A stretch of 64,000 bases of DNA from an uncultured Bacilli bacterium (lineage in GTDB: Bacteria > Bacillota_I > Bacilli_A > RFN20 > CAG-826), in contig CALVUF010000005.1 in assembly GCA_944363525.1 (NCBI GenBank), positions 1-64,000 of the forward strand. Direction: 5' to 3'. Both the position numbers and the translations under genes were made by a program. Below the pieces are notes generated by a model. That model saw only the letters and a list, made by a program, of their open reading frames with translations. It ran no database searches and had not been told where the DNA came from. Shown here piece by piece: positions 26,971 to 34,962 of the stretch (positions are counted from its first letter, which is position 1; each line of letters opens with the position of its first letter).

Positions 26971-27214
26971 GGATTGTGCTGATAAGGCGGCTTACTGCGA
27001 AGCCTTCCATTTACCCGACGATGGATAAAGACTAATAGACGGAGAGAGGGCAGACTCATTTTTTGCCCTCATTTCCGTTAAATCTTTGTGATTATCTCGG
27101 GTTTCCCGTCTACATATTCATTGAGGTAGAACGTTATGCCTCATCCTCGACTTCGCCTTCTAGGGGGCGACAAGCTTCGAAACGGGAGAAAGGACCTTCA
27201 AGGATCTTACGGCC

Positions 27215-27307
27215 ATGTTCCGCCGGCTACTCAAGATCCTCCGGGCCTATGGAGTTATCCTGGCTTTGGAGATTTTGATTCGCCTGGGTGACGATGATCG
27301 GGAGTAA
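27215..27307 (+). CDS. Candidate 30-residue type I toxin-like peptide, copy A
   Basis: ATG 27215 encodes 30 residues: a basic start (MFRRLLKILRAYG), a hydrophobic stretch (VILALEILIRLG) and an acidic tail (DDDRE). An AAGGA lies about 10 nt upstream. The frame is supported by copy B: one of the few differences between the near-identical copies turns the stop TAA into TGA and so preserves termination. A short amphipathic or membrane-active peptide next to an oppositely oriented structured RNA fits type I toxin-antitoxin layouts, but no family match was checked. Confidence 0.45.
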   Translation: MFRRLLKILRAYGVILALEILIRLGDDDRE

Positions 27308-27345
27308 CATCCCCTTCATCTCTTCTTCCTTAGTAGCCAACTAAG

Positions 27346-27382
27346 GAAAAAGCGAGCAGCCTCTCGGTTGCTCGCCCCAGAC
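27346..27382 (-). ncRNA. Candidate short antisense-side RNA, copy A
   Basis: On the minus strand TAGACA (27417-27412) and TACACT (27394-27389) are separated by 17 nt. About 7 nt further a transcript would begin, run through a GCGAGCA/TGCTCGC hairpin (27375-27352) and end in a T-tract (27351-27347). The promoter and hairpin are conserved in all three units. The predicted RNA is very short, so an upstream promoter or a pure terminator role is possible. Confidence 0.4.
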
Positions 27383-27621
27383 GCCGATAGTGTACTCCGT
27401 TCCGAACGCCCTGTCTAGCCCCCTAGGGGGCACCGCGGAATGGCTGATAAGTAGGTGGAGCCGGGCGATTTGCGTTTGGCCGGAACGATTCCTTGTGACG
27501 GTTCCGTGTTTCCCGTCTACATATTCATTGAGGTAGAACGTTATGCCTCATCCTCGACTTCGCCTTCTAGGGGGCGACAAGCTTCGAAACGGGAGAAAGG
27601 ACCTTCAAGGATCTTACGGCC

Positions 27622-27714
27622 ATGTTCCGCCGGCTACTCAAGATCCTCCGGGCCTATGGAGTTATCCTGGCTTTGGAGATTTTGATGCGCCTGGGTGACG
27701 ATGATCGGGAGTGA
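27622..27714 (+). CDS. Candidate 30-residue type I toxin-like peptide, copy B
   Basis: Identical to copy A except for an Ile-to-Met change near residue 22 and a TGA stop instead of TAA. It lies in unit B of the array with the same upstream sequence, so it has the same putative start and AAGGA site. Confidence 0.45.
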   Translation: MFRRLLKILRAYGVILALEILMRLGDDDRE

Positions 27715-27749
27715 ACCCCCCCTCATCTCTTCCTTAGCTTGTAACTAAG

Positions 27750-27785
27750 GAAAAACGAGCAGCCTCTCGGTTGCTCGCCCCAAGC
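27750..27785 (-). ncRNA. Candidate short antisense-side RNA, copy B
   Basis: Minus-strand TAGACA (27820-27815), 17 nt, TACACT (27797-27792), then hairpin 27777-27756 and T-tract 27755-27751. The linker between -10 and hairpin differs from copy A, while the signals are kept. Confidence 0.4.
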
Positions 27786-27913
27786 ACAGTTAGTGTACTC
27801 CGTTCCGAACGCCCTGTCTAGCCCTCTAGGGGGCACTGCGCATCGCGTAGTGTTCTGGCCTCCAATCAGAGGGCAGGGGAACATTCTTTGCCCGTTTCCT
27901 TAGGACCTGCAAG

Positions 27914-27949
27914 TAAAAAACGAGCAGCCTTGCGGTTGCTCGCCCACCG
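27914..27949 (-). ncRNA. Candidate short antisense-side RNA, copy C
   Basis: Minus-strand TAGACT (27984-27979), 17 nt, TACACT (27961-27956), then hairpin 27942-27921 and a six-T tract. The hairpin loop carries a change (TTGC versus TCTC) that leaves the stem intact. No toxin-like frame remains in this unit. Confidence 0.4.
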
Positions 27950-28199
27950 AGAATCAGTGTACTCCGTTTAGAAGACGCAGTCTAGCATCATAAGGGGCAC
28001 CGAACGGAATTTTAGGGAGCCTTAGGCGCCTGCAAATAATAGTATTACGGGCTTCATTGACAGTTATCGTTTTCAAAGGTTAGGTCTAGATTGTTCGGGT
28101 TTCCTTGGCTATTTATGAGACTTCCAAGTCTCTGTTTCCCATGGCATTCATTATTTAGTCGATGGAATCGAAGAAAATAGGTGTTGTTTCCTATTGGTG

Positions 28200-28304
28200 T
28201 ACACCTTTTTCCTAGGAATGTTGGCAGGCATTTACACCTTTTTACCACGAATCAGATCGGTGATTTACACCTTTTGCCGCGGATTGAGCCCGAGGATTCA
28301 CGCC
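28200..28304. repeat. TACACCTTTT motif repeated at exact 33-bp period
   Basis: TACACC(T)n starts at 28200, 28233 and 28266, and a decayed fourth (CACGCC) at 28299. The flanks are only weakly alike. The period equals eleven codons, but both strands hold stops in the repeat frame. It lies directly downstream of the minus-strand Fic gene. Function unknown. Confidence 0.6.
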
Positions 28305-28352
28305 CGTGCATTGTGCTTGGCCTTCAGAGAATGACGGTCCGTAATGAATTAG

Positions 28353-29399
28353 CTAGTTCTTGAGGTAACGGGTGTTGTGCCCGCTTCCGAGAAGACGGAT
28401 CTTCCCTTCCTTCACCATTGCGCCTAAGACCGCTTCGATGGTGCTGGGGCTGACGTCGGGCAGGATGTCTCTGATCTCGGCTTTCGAAATCGGGGTTAAG
28501 CTATTGAGGGCCGTCGCCTCAATCCGGCTTTTCTTGGTTATCCTTTTCCCGTTGACGATGGCAAAGCGTTTATCCAACTCGGCATAGCAGAAATACAAGG
28601 TCGAAAGGAAGTTATCGACGAAAGGCCAATAATCATTATTGTTTTCGTCCCAGCCTTCCGAAGAGCGTCTTAAGGCTTCGCAATAATAGGCCTTCCTTTT
28701 GTTGATCTGCTCTTCGAATGATATGTATTTCCCAACGTCATGCCCGTTTTTGTAAAGCAAAAGCAGGGTCAATAGGCGGGACATCCGCCCATTCCCGTCG
28801 CGGAAGGGATGAATGCAGAGGAAATCGAGGATGACGCAGGGGATAAGCAGCAAAGGGTTGGTCTGGGCATCATTCCGGGCGCTTAAATAGGCGAATTCCA
28901 ATTGCTTAATGGCGTTTCCGGTATCTTTGGCGGAGGTTGGCCGGAAACGGACCCGCCGCTCGCCGAACTCATTGACTTCTAAAATCACGTTATCGCTGTT
29001 TTTGTAATGGCCGCCAAACTCATAGCCAGCCACCGACATCATGATCGCGTGAAGGCGAAGGATGTCGGACTCGCGAAAATCCATCTCTTCATAACCCTGG
29101 TGGATGGCGTTTAGGGCATCGCGGTAACCGGCAATCTCGGCTTCGCTATGGTTTAAGGGGGCGCTGCCGTGATTGACGATCGCTCGGATCCGCTCATCGC
29201 TGGTGACGATGCCTTCGATGGCGTTGGAGCTCTTGACCGATTGGACTTTGGCGATTTTCTCCAATTCGCTATAAACCGGCAGGTAATCGCCCTTCCGGAT
29301 ATTCGATCGCTCTCTTAACGCCCCGATCGCTTGGACGATATTGGCGAATCTAGCTGGCATCTGCCCATTGATTAAGAACGAATAATCGAATTTCCTCAT
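28353..29399 (-). CDS. Fic-domain AMPylase-like protein (class II)
   Basis: The protein has 348 residues. The Fic motif HPFRDGNGRMSR is near residue 195-207 with all catalytic positions present. The N-terminal inhibitory helix motif S-x-x-x-E-G is in SSNAIEG near residue 57, which makes it a class II, self-inhibited Fic protein. The Fic_N region precedes it and a winged-helix segment ends the protein (ISKAEIRDILPDVSPSTIEA). These proteins transfer AMP to target proteins; the target is unknown. I start at ATG 29399 (MRKFDYSF), which has AAGGAGG upstream. An ATG 24 nt earlier is possible. Confidence 0.9.
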   Translation of the reverse strand: MRKFDYSFLINGQMPARFANIVQAIGALRERSNIRKGDYLPVYSELEKIAKVQSVKSSNAIEGIVTSDERIRAIVNHGSAPLNHSEAEIAGYRDALNAIHQGYEEMDFRESDILRLHAIMMSVAGYEFGGHYKNSDNVILEVNEFGERRVRFRPTSAKDTGNAIKQLEFAYLSARNDAQTNPLLLIPCVILDFLCIHPFRDGNGRMSRLLTLLLLYKNGHDVGKYISFEEQINKRKAYYCEALRRSSEGWDENNNDYWPFVDNFLSTLYFCYAELDKRFAIVNGKRITKKSRIEATALNSLTPISKAEIRDILPDVSPSTIEAVLGAMVKEGKIRLLGSGHNTRYLKN

Positions 29400-29503
29400 G
29401 CCTATCCCTGCCTCCTTGTGCATATAAAGCGGCGAGTTTATATGCAGGAGGCAGCATTGCTGACCCTCTTTGAATGATGGAGCGCGCTCCGTCGCGGTTT
29501 CCT

Positions 29504-29532
29504 TTGCCCTAAAGGGGCAAGCAGGGCATAAT
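29504..29532 (+). promoter_or_regulatory. Promoter giving a leaderless start at 29542
   Basis: TTGCCC (29504-29509), 17 nt, CATAAT (29527-29532), 9 nt, then ATG 29542. No Shine-Dalgarno sequence. One of the clearest leaderless layouts in the window. Confidence 0.6.
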
Positions 29533-29541
29533 TGTTGAGTG

Positions 29542-31398
29542 ATGAAGAAAACGTTGCTTTTGCTGCTGCTATTGCCGGGCTTGCTGGCCTGCAATAACGA
29601 AGATAAGTCCCTGCTGGGCGATCCCGAGGATTACTATCGGATCGATTTCTATTCCGATTACGTCGGGATCGATTACGCTAACCCTGATCTAAGCGAAGCG
29701 AAGCTTATAAGTACGAGTTATTGCTTGAAGACGACCGAGCAAGCGAAACGCATCGCCGCCCCCAAAGTCGAGGAAGGCGGAGTCGATTACACCGTCCCGA
29801 CCCAAATCGTCCCCGAAGGGAAAGCCTTATCCTTCGCCGGCTGGGTTGGATCCTATGCCGATGGGACTAAGATCGACACCAGCGGCACCGAAGGCTATGC
29901 CATCATCAACGGGGTCAAGGAATCGGGCGTCGTGTTCGCTTATTTCGAGGCCAATCCCTTGATGTACTCGGTCAATATCAAAGACAACGGTAAGAGCCTC
30001 TATTCTGGTCAATTGCCGTATGGGACGAACATCGCCTTATCTTCTTCCTCCATCCAATTCGAAGATGAGGCAGGGGAGAAAAAGAACCTAACCCTTGGCT
30101 ATAGCGCGCCTAATTACTATACCGATGGGGCCTTCTCCCATTTCGAGTTGACGATTGGGGATGGGGAGGCGTTCACTTACGGGGAAACGAGCTATATCGT
30201 TAAGGATAAGGTCACCATTGAAGCCGTCTACGAAGAAACCTCCAAGGACTATACCGTCACCTTCGCTAAGCCGGTGGTTCGTTCTTACGACGATGAGGAT
30301 AAGGAAGTTTTGACTCCCATCGCGATCGCCAACTGGGGCATCAAGACCTTGACCGTTGCCTATGATGGTTCCATCAAAGATGAAGATGGACTGGTAACCG
30401 TTGCTAATGAAGACGGGACGAAGACCGAAATCGTCCCGAAACAACTTAAAGACGACCACGGTCAGCCTTTTACCCTCCAAGGATTCCAAGGCGTTTATGC
30501 CGCTTCCGATCCGGCGGAAGTCGCGGGCAAAAGCATCGATCCGGGGCATATCCGTTATAACTGCGCCCTGACCCCGATTTACGAAGCCGAGGACGTTCCC
30601 GTCACCTTCGTCTATTTCGACGGGGAGGAAAGAAAGGAAGAAACCCGTTACGCCGCCTACGGGGAAGGGATATCCGCCCCGCGGAGCATCCCCTCGAAAA
30701 CCGCGGATAACGGGGAGACGCTCGTGTTCACCGGCAAGTGGAAGTCGGATGCGGGCGAATTCTATTACCCCGAGGAATTGCTTTCCCTCGAGGTGAAGGA
30801 GCCGCTGGTTCTGACCGCCGAGGAATACGTCCCTGAGGTGACGGTGGTGGAAGTCGGAGATTACAAAGTCGGCCTCGATTACGATTATGCCGCAAGAGGA
30901 TATGACATCTCTTCCCTGACCCTGGATAACTTCGATAGGGATGAAACCTACACGGTCGATTTAAGCGATATCGATTCTCCCTTGCCGGTTACTGCGGTCG
31001 CAAGCATCTATCCGAAGAAAGAAGGGGAGGCGGCGCCTGGCAATCTCTATCGGAACATCACTTCCATAACCTTCCCTAGTAGCCTTCGGACCCTCAAGGC
31101 GGAATCGCTTTATGGGATGAGCTCGCTGACGAGCCTGGATCTCTCTAACTTAAATAGCCTCACCACCATCGAGTTCAATTGCTTTAAGAACTGCTTTGCG
31201 TTGAACGATCTGACCCTGCCTTCCTCCATCACCATGATCGAACGGAACGCCTTCCAATATTGCGACCTCCTCAACGAAGTTAAGTTCAAGGGGTTGACCG
31301 AAGACGAACTTAAAAACAAAGTAGCCGCCTTCGAAGACGGCTGGAATGATCGGGGAAGAGGCGAGGAACTCGAACCCGTTAAAGCAATAATCGCTTAG
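29542..31398 (+). CDS. Large surface lipoprotein with beta repeats and LRR_5 tail
   Basis: The protein has 618 residues. The lipoprotein signal MKKTLLLLLLLPGLLAC ends at lipid-anchored Cys17. Repeats resembling Listeria-Bacteroides (InlB B) modules follow, each with a wording like VTFAKPVVRSYDDED, VTFVYFDGEERKEET or LSFAGWVGSYADGT. The last ~170 residues are LRR_5-like (NITSITFPSSLRTLKAESLYG, LNDLTLPSSITMIERNAF). It is probably displayed on the cell surface for adhesion or ligand binding. It is convergent with the MFS gene, and the stop codons overlap. Confidence 0.85.
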   Translation: MKKTLLLLLLLPGLLACNNEDKSLLGDPEDYYRIDFYSDYVGIDYANPDLSEAKLISTSYCLKTTEQAKRIAAPKVEEGGVDYTVPTQIVPEGKALSFAGWVGSYADGTKIDTSGTEGYAIINGVKESGVVFAYFEANPLMYSVNIKDNGKSLYSGQLPYGTNIALSSSSIQFEDEAGEKKNLTLGYSAPNYYTDGAFSHFELTIGDGEAFTYGETSYIVKDKVTIEAVYEETSKDYTVTFAKPVVRSYDDEDKEVLTPIAIANWGIKTLTVAYDGSIKDEDGLVTVANEDGTKTEIVPKQLKDDHGQPFTLQGFQGVYAASDPAEVAGKSIDPGHIRYNCALTPIYEAEDVPVTFVYFDGEERKEETRYAAYGEGISAPRSIPSKTADNGETLVFTGKWKSDAGEFYYPEELLSLEVKEPLVLTAEEYVPEVTVVEVGDYKVGLDYDYAARGYDISSLTLDNFDRDETYTVDLSDIDSPLPVTAVASIYPKKEGEAAPGNLYRNITSITFPSSLRTLKAESLYGMSSLTSLDLSNLNSLTTIEFNCFKNCFALNDLTLPSSITMIERNAFQYCDLLNEVKFKGLTEDELKNKVAAFEDGWNDRGRGEELEPVKAIIA

Positions 31399-32759
31399 CC
31401 CTGGACAACGGTCCGGGCTTTTCTTTTGTCGAGGACGAGCAACAAGACCGCCGGGGCTAAGGCGATGAGGGCGCTCACCATGGTGACGATGAACATCCAT
31501 TTATCGGGACGGGCCGCCTCTTGGCCATACTCATTGACGTAAATATCCTGGAAGCAGGCTAAGGAGATGTTCGATCCGATGACCATCGGGAGCATGACGG
31601 CGAAGATCATCCGGACCCCTTGCAATGAGCCGACTTTGTCTTCCGGGGTCTCATCCCGAAGCCGCGCCCCGATCGCGGCCGTACCGATGAGGTAACCAGT
31701 CATCAAGACCACGGCGGCGAACACGGCGAAGTATTTATTCGTTCCGCCCAAGAATAAGCCGAGGGCCCCTAAGGCCATGGCGATGATGGCGGGGAACAAG
31801 AACTTCATCTTCCCGAGCTTATCCATGAATAAGCCAGCCACGATGACGAGAACCGAGGAGACCCCGATGATGATGGCCATCGCCCCATAGAAGGATACTC
31901 CGGCGAAGCCTAAACTCTCTTGGAAGTAAACCAAGTAATAGGGCAAGAAGGAATCGACGGCGATATTGAAGAAGAGGAAGAGGAGCAAGCAGACGTAGAA
32001 CATCGGGTTGGCTTTGATGGTTTTCGGCCGGAAGCCATCGACGAGGTTATAGAGGTAGTTCTTCTCCCGGTTGGGCTGGATGGTGTCCTTGGGTAATAAG
32101 AAGAAGGAGATGACCCCGACGATGGTGGTGAGCAACCCGCAGATAAGGAAGAAGATAAGCCAACTTGAATCGACTTTCATGGCGAATTCACTTTGGCTAA
32201 GACCAGTGGAATCGCCGGGCAACCCTAACGCCAAACCTAGCAGCATCATCAAGGCGACAGCTAATAAAGGCATCACCGAGATGACCGATTCGACGAAGGG
32301 CCGGGACTTGGAGTCGGTATGGTCGGTGACGAAGGCCGAGTAGCAGGCGTCGTTGGCGCTCGATCCAAAGAAGGTCATGACGCAGTCGACGAGGCAATTG
32401 AGGATCCCAACCAGCAGGATCGCCTTAGCCGGATCGGCCCCTAGTAACTCCATATTGGCGAAGCTCATCAGCCCGAAGAGGAAGACGGTTAAACCCCAGA
32501 TGGTATAGCCTAAGGCGATGATGAGTTTCCTTTTCCCGGTTCGATCGGAGAAGGCCCCGACGAAGAAGGTGGTGACGGCGGCTACGATAGCCGAGGCATT
32601 GGTCATCCAGTTGATGTGGGCCGCGTCCCCTGATTGGGAATAGACCCAGAGATTGATGTATTGGTTCTCGATGGCCCAGGCCAATTGGCCGATGATGCCG
32701 ACTAAAAGGATCGAGGCCCAGACTCGGGCCCCTAAGCCTTGGCGTTTGCTTTGTTCCAT
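31395..32759 (-). CDS. Major facilitator superfamily transporter
   Basis: The protein has 454 residues with about 12 hydrophobic segments. The loop 2-3 signature GAFSDRTGKRKLI and its second-half counterpart GLFMDKLGKMKFLFP place it in the MFS, with the look of GPH/SLC45-type sugar carriers (INQYINLWVYSQ-like start, NACYSAFVTD). The substrate is unknown. A minus-strand TATAAT at 32783-32778 and GAGGA just before ATG 32759 give a short conventional leader. The gene is divergent from the YhhN gene with overlapping promoters. Confidence 0.85.
   Translation of the reverse strand: MEQSKRQGLGARVWASILLVGIIGQLAWAIENQYINLWVYSQSGDAAHINWMTNASAIVAAVTTFFVGAFSDRTGKRKLIIALGYTIWGLTVFLFGLMSFANMELLGADPAKAILLVGILNCLVDCVMTFFGSSANDACYSAFVTDHTDSKSRPFVESVISVMPLLAVALMMLLGLALGLPGDSTGLSQSEFAMKVDSSWLIFFLICGLLTTIVGVISFFLLPKDTIQPNREKNYLYNLVDGFRPKTIKANPMFYVCLLLFLFFNIAVDSFLPYYLVYFQESLGFAGVSFYGAMAIIIGVSSVLVIVAGLFMDKLGKMKFLFPAIIAMALGALGLFLGGTNKYFAVFAAVVLMTGYLIGTAAIGARLRDETPEDKVGSLQGVRMIFAVMLPMVIGSNISLACFQDIYVNEYGQEAARPDKWMFIVTMVSALIALAPAVLLLVLDKRKARTVVQG
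31397..31427 (+). terminator. Terminator inside the 3' end of the convergent MFS gene
   Basis: AGCCCTGGAC (31397-31406) pairs with GTCCGGGCT (31411-31419), and TTTTCTTTT follows. It terminates the lipoprotein mRNA while its opposite strand encodes the last residues of the transporter. Confidence 0.75.
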
Positions 32760-32777
32760 ATGTTTTCCTCGGCCCTA

Positions 32778-32793
32778 ATTATACCCGTATAAT
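32778..32793. promoter_or_regulatory. Divergent, nearly adjoining -10 boxes
   Basis: Minus-strand TATAAT at 32783-32778 serves the MFS gene, and plus-strand TATAAT at 32788-32793 serves the YhhN gene starting at 32799. Only 4 nt separate them, so the two polymerases should exclude each other. Confidence 0.6.
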
Positions 32794-32798
32794 AAGGT

Positions 32799-33455
32799 AT
32801 GGGTAGTGCGGCTGGTTTCTATTGCTTGCTCGGTCTCTATATCCTCTTTTCCCTTATCCATTTGCTTTTCTGCTTCTTGGAGAAGGAAGGCTGCCGCCGA
32901 TTGACCAAAGGCTTATGCCTCCCCTTTTTATTGGGGGCGGTCCTGTGTTTGGACCTTAACGCCTATTTGCTCTCCCTCGCTTTGCTTTTTGGCTGGCTCG
33001 GGGATTTATGTTTGCTTAAGAAGCATAAGGTCTATCCTTTTGTCTTAGGGGTCCTTTGCTTCTTGCTTAACCATGCATTCTATTTGGCCTATATGGTTTT
33101 GCTTCTGCCCTCATCATCCCAATGGGGAGTAGGGCTATTGGCTATCTGGCTCTTGTTGCCTCTAGTGGTTTTTCCCCTATTGCATGCGGTGGCCCGAGAA
33201 AGGTATTTATCATTTGGGCTGAGTTTCTATGCCTCGGCCTTGCTAGTTGAGTTAATCGCCGCCGGAGCCATGGCCTATTATGGGTTAACGGCTTTTGGGT
33301 ACCTGCTGATCCTGGGGGTGATCAGCTTCATCCTCAGCGATTCCTTCTTGGGGTTCACTTTGTTTAGGAAGGACTGCAAAAGACGGGACTTCTATATCAT
33401 GTTGTTGTATTTATTGGCCCAAGCCTTGATTGCCATTCCCTTAGCTTTGATTTGA
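32799..33455 (+). CDS. YhhN/TMEM86-family membrane protein (lysoplasmalogenase-like)
   Basis: The protein has 218 residues and about 8 membrane helices. The family's conserved acidic positions appear in FGWLGDLCLL and SFILSDSFLGF, and the LNHAFYLAYM block matches the central histidine motif. TMEM86 proteins hydrolyse the vinyl-ether bond of lysoplasmalogens. Plasmalogens occur in anaerobic Firmicutes, so the role is plausible but inferred. TATAAT ends 5 nt before the ATG, which puts the transcription start on or beside the start codon. Confidence 0.8.
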   Translation: MGSAAGFYCLLGLYILFSLIHLLFCFLEKEGCRRLTKGLCLPFLLGAVLCLDLNAYLLSLALLFGWLGDLCLLKKHKVYPFVLGVLCFLLNHAFYLAYMVLLLPSSSQWGVGLLAIWLLLPLVVFPLLHAVARERYLSFGLSFYASALLVELIAAGAMAYYGLTAFGYLLILGVISFILSDSFLGFTLFRKDCKRRDFYIMLLYLLAQALIAIPLALI

Positions 33456-33526
33456 GTTATTGGGTTTTTGCAGGGTTTTAGGAAAGGCTGGATTATAGGA
33501 AGTTTATACAAATCACTTTATTCAAA

Positions 33527-33556
33527 ATGATTTTAATAAAAATGATTTTAATAAAA
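33527..33556. repeat. 15-bp tandem duplication
   Basis: ATGATTTTAATAAAA occurs at 33527 and again at 33542. The AT-rich block lies just upstream of the TATAAT (33569-33574) of the ATPase gene and could act as an UP element. AGAGGTTAGGA then serves as the ribosome-binding site. Confidence 0.6.
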
Positions 33557-33594
33557 ACTTTGTCCTGATATAATGAGGCCAAGAGGTTAGGAAT

Positions 33595-34962
33595 ATGGCG
33601 TTTATCGGACGAAAAAGAGAAGTTGAATGGCTTAAAAAAGAACTTGGGAAACCTGGGCTCGTCAGCGTCTTACTGTATGGGAAAAGGCAAATCGGCAAAA
33701 CCGAATTGATCAAATATGTTTTGTCGGAGATGCCTTCCCGTTCGGTGTATTATCAATGCAAGCAAGTCGCGGTCACGGAGACATTGGCTGACCTAACCGG
33801 CTTATTGAAAATGCATTTTCCCGCGCTGGCGCATTTCTCTTTCTCCTCTTTGGAATCGGCATTCCGCTTCGTCTTTGAACAAAAAGGGCTTGTTCTAGTC
33901 CTCGATGAGTTCAATTACCTATTGGAAAGCGACCCTTCCATCGAATCGGTGCTACAGAGCCTCATCGATCAATATCGCGATTCGAGCGACCTCAAAATCA
34001 TCATCTCCGGTTCGGCGGTCAAAATGCTGTCGCGTTTAAGCGAATATGGGCGTCCGCTTTATGGACGGCTGAAATCGAGCTTATTCTTAAAGGAGTTGGA
34101 TTATCGGGAGGCGGCTTTGTTTTACCCAGCGGCCTCTTTAACCGACAAAGTCGCTTATTGGTCCGCTTTCGGCGGAGAGCCTTTCATCCTTCGCTTAATC
34201 GATGATTCCAAAACATTCGACGAGAACCTGCGGGAAATCGCTTTAAACGATGACGCGCCTTTAGGCAATTTCGTCGCTTTCCTGATGGTTAGCGAATTCG
34301 TATCGATCAAAGGGGCGAATGATGTGATTTTGGCTTTGGCCCGGGGCTTTTCCAAAGCTAAGGATTTGGCTGACCAAGCGCACATCAGCCCCGCTCAGTT
34401 GGCTTATATAATCAACAAACTCATCGATTTGGATTTAGTGGAACGTCGGTCGCCAATCGATGATGAGACGAATAAGAAGAAAACGTTTTACCAATTCAGG
34501 AACAATCTGCTGAACTTCTATTTTCGTTACGTCGGCAAGAACCTTTCCTACCAAGCGATTATGAATCCTGAGGATTTCTATCATCATTTCATTGAAGCCG
34601 ACTTTCATGACAAATATGTCCCGAAGATATTCGAAAGAATGGCTCGGGATTTCTTGATAATGCGAAACAAAGCCGGACAAATCAAACCGCCGTTATTGAA
34701 GGTCGGGGTCTATTGGGCCGATGATCCAGTTAAGCGAATGAACCGCGAATTCGATGTCGTGACCTATGATGAATTAGGCTATACCTTCTATGAGGTTAAG
34801 TATCGTGACCGGAAGCTTGGTATGGATGCGGTAAGTTCCGAGAAAGAGCAGATTTCGTCATTGGGCATCACCGGATTTCGCCAAGGTTTCTTCTCGAAAT
34901 CGGGTTTCGAGGGAATCAAAGGCGAATACCCTTGCTATTCCCTGGAAGATATGTACCGCTAA
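33595..34962 (+). CDS. AAA ATPase with DUF234-type nuclease-like C-terminus
   Basis: The protein has 455 residues. FIGRKREVEWL is the family opening, Walker A is LYGKRQIGKTELI near 29-40, Walker B is LVLVLDEFNYLL near 100, and IISGSAVKML is sensor 1. A winged helix follows (AQLAYIINKLIDLDLVERR). The C-terminal domain has REFDVVTYD and YTFYEVKYRD, the D..E-x-K pattern of PD-(D/E)XK folds. It is related in layout to the ATPase at 53514. Function in bacteria is unknown. The 3' end overlaps the convergent rdgB by 4 bp. Confidence 0.88.
   Translation: MAFIGRKREVEWLKKELGKPGLVSVLLYGKRQIGKTELIKYVLSEMPSRSVYYQCKQVAVTETLADLTGLLKMHFPALAHFSFSSLESAFRFVFEQKGLVLVLDEFNYLLESDPSIESVLQSLIDQYRDSSDLKIIISGSAVKMLSRLSEYGRPLYGRLKSSLFLKELDYREAALFYPAASLTDKVAYWSAFGGEPFILRLIDDSKTFDENLREIALNDDAPLGNFVAFLMVSEFVSIKGANDVILALARGFSKAKDLADQAHISPAQLAYIINKLIDLDLVERRSPIDDETNKKKTFYQFRNNLLNFYFRYVGKNLSYQAIMNPEDFYHHFIEADFHDKYVPKIFERMARDFLIMRNKAGQIKPPLLKVGVYWADDPVKRMNREFDVVTYDELGYTFYEVKYRDRKLGMDAVSSEKEQISSLGITGFRQGFFSKSGFEGIKGEYPCYSLEDMYR

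Larger units (their letters stand above)
27101..28005. repeat. Tandem array: two full and one partial structured units
   Basis: Unit A (27101-27437) and unit B (27508-27840) are offset by exactly 407 bp at their start. They are almost identical over the first ~204 bp and then conserved in blocks. A partial unit C (27912-28005) keeps only the 3' block. Each 3' block has an A-tract, the hairpin CGAGCAGCC..GGTTGCTCG, a variable ~15 nt, AGTGTACTCCGTT, and a CTAG-rich GGGGGCAC end. Units A and B each contain the same 30-codon frame. The variable linkers and constant signals look like RNA elements rather than one long gene. Confidence 0.75.

Noticed and set aside
27063-27685. Two near-identical 58-76-residue proteins (FIEVERYASSS...) as the product of the duplicated units
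   Set aside because: The composition is serine/arginine-rich and unlike protein in this genome. The alternative frame preserves its stop through a TAA-to-TGA change and looks like a real small peptide.
28195-28310. CRISPR array
   Set aside because: Only a ~12-bp core is conserved, the rest of each 33-bp unit diverges, copies are few, and no cas genes are present.
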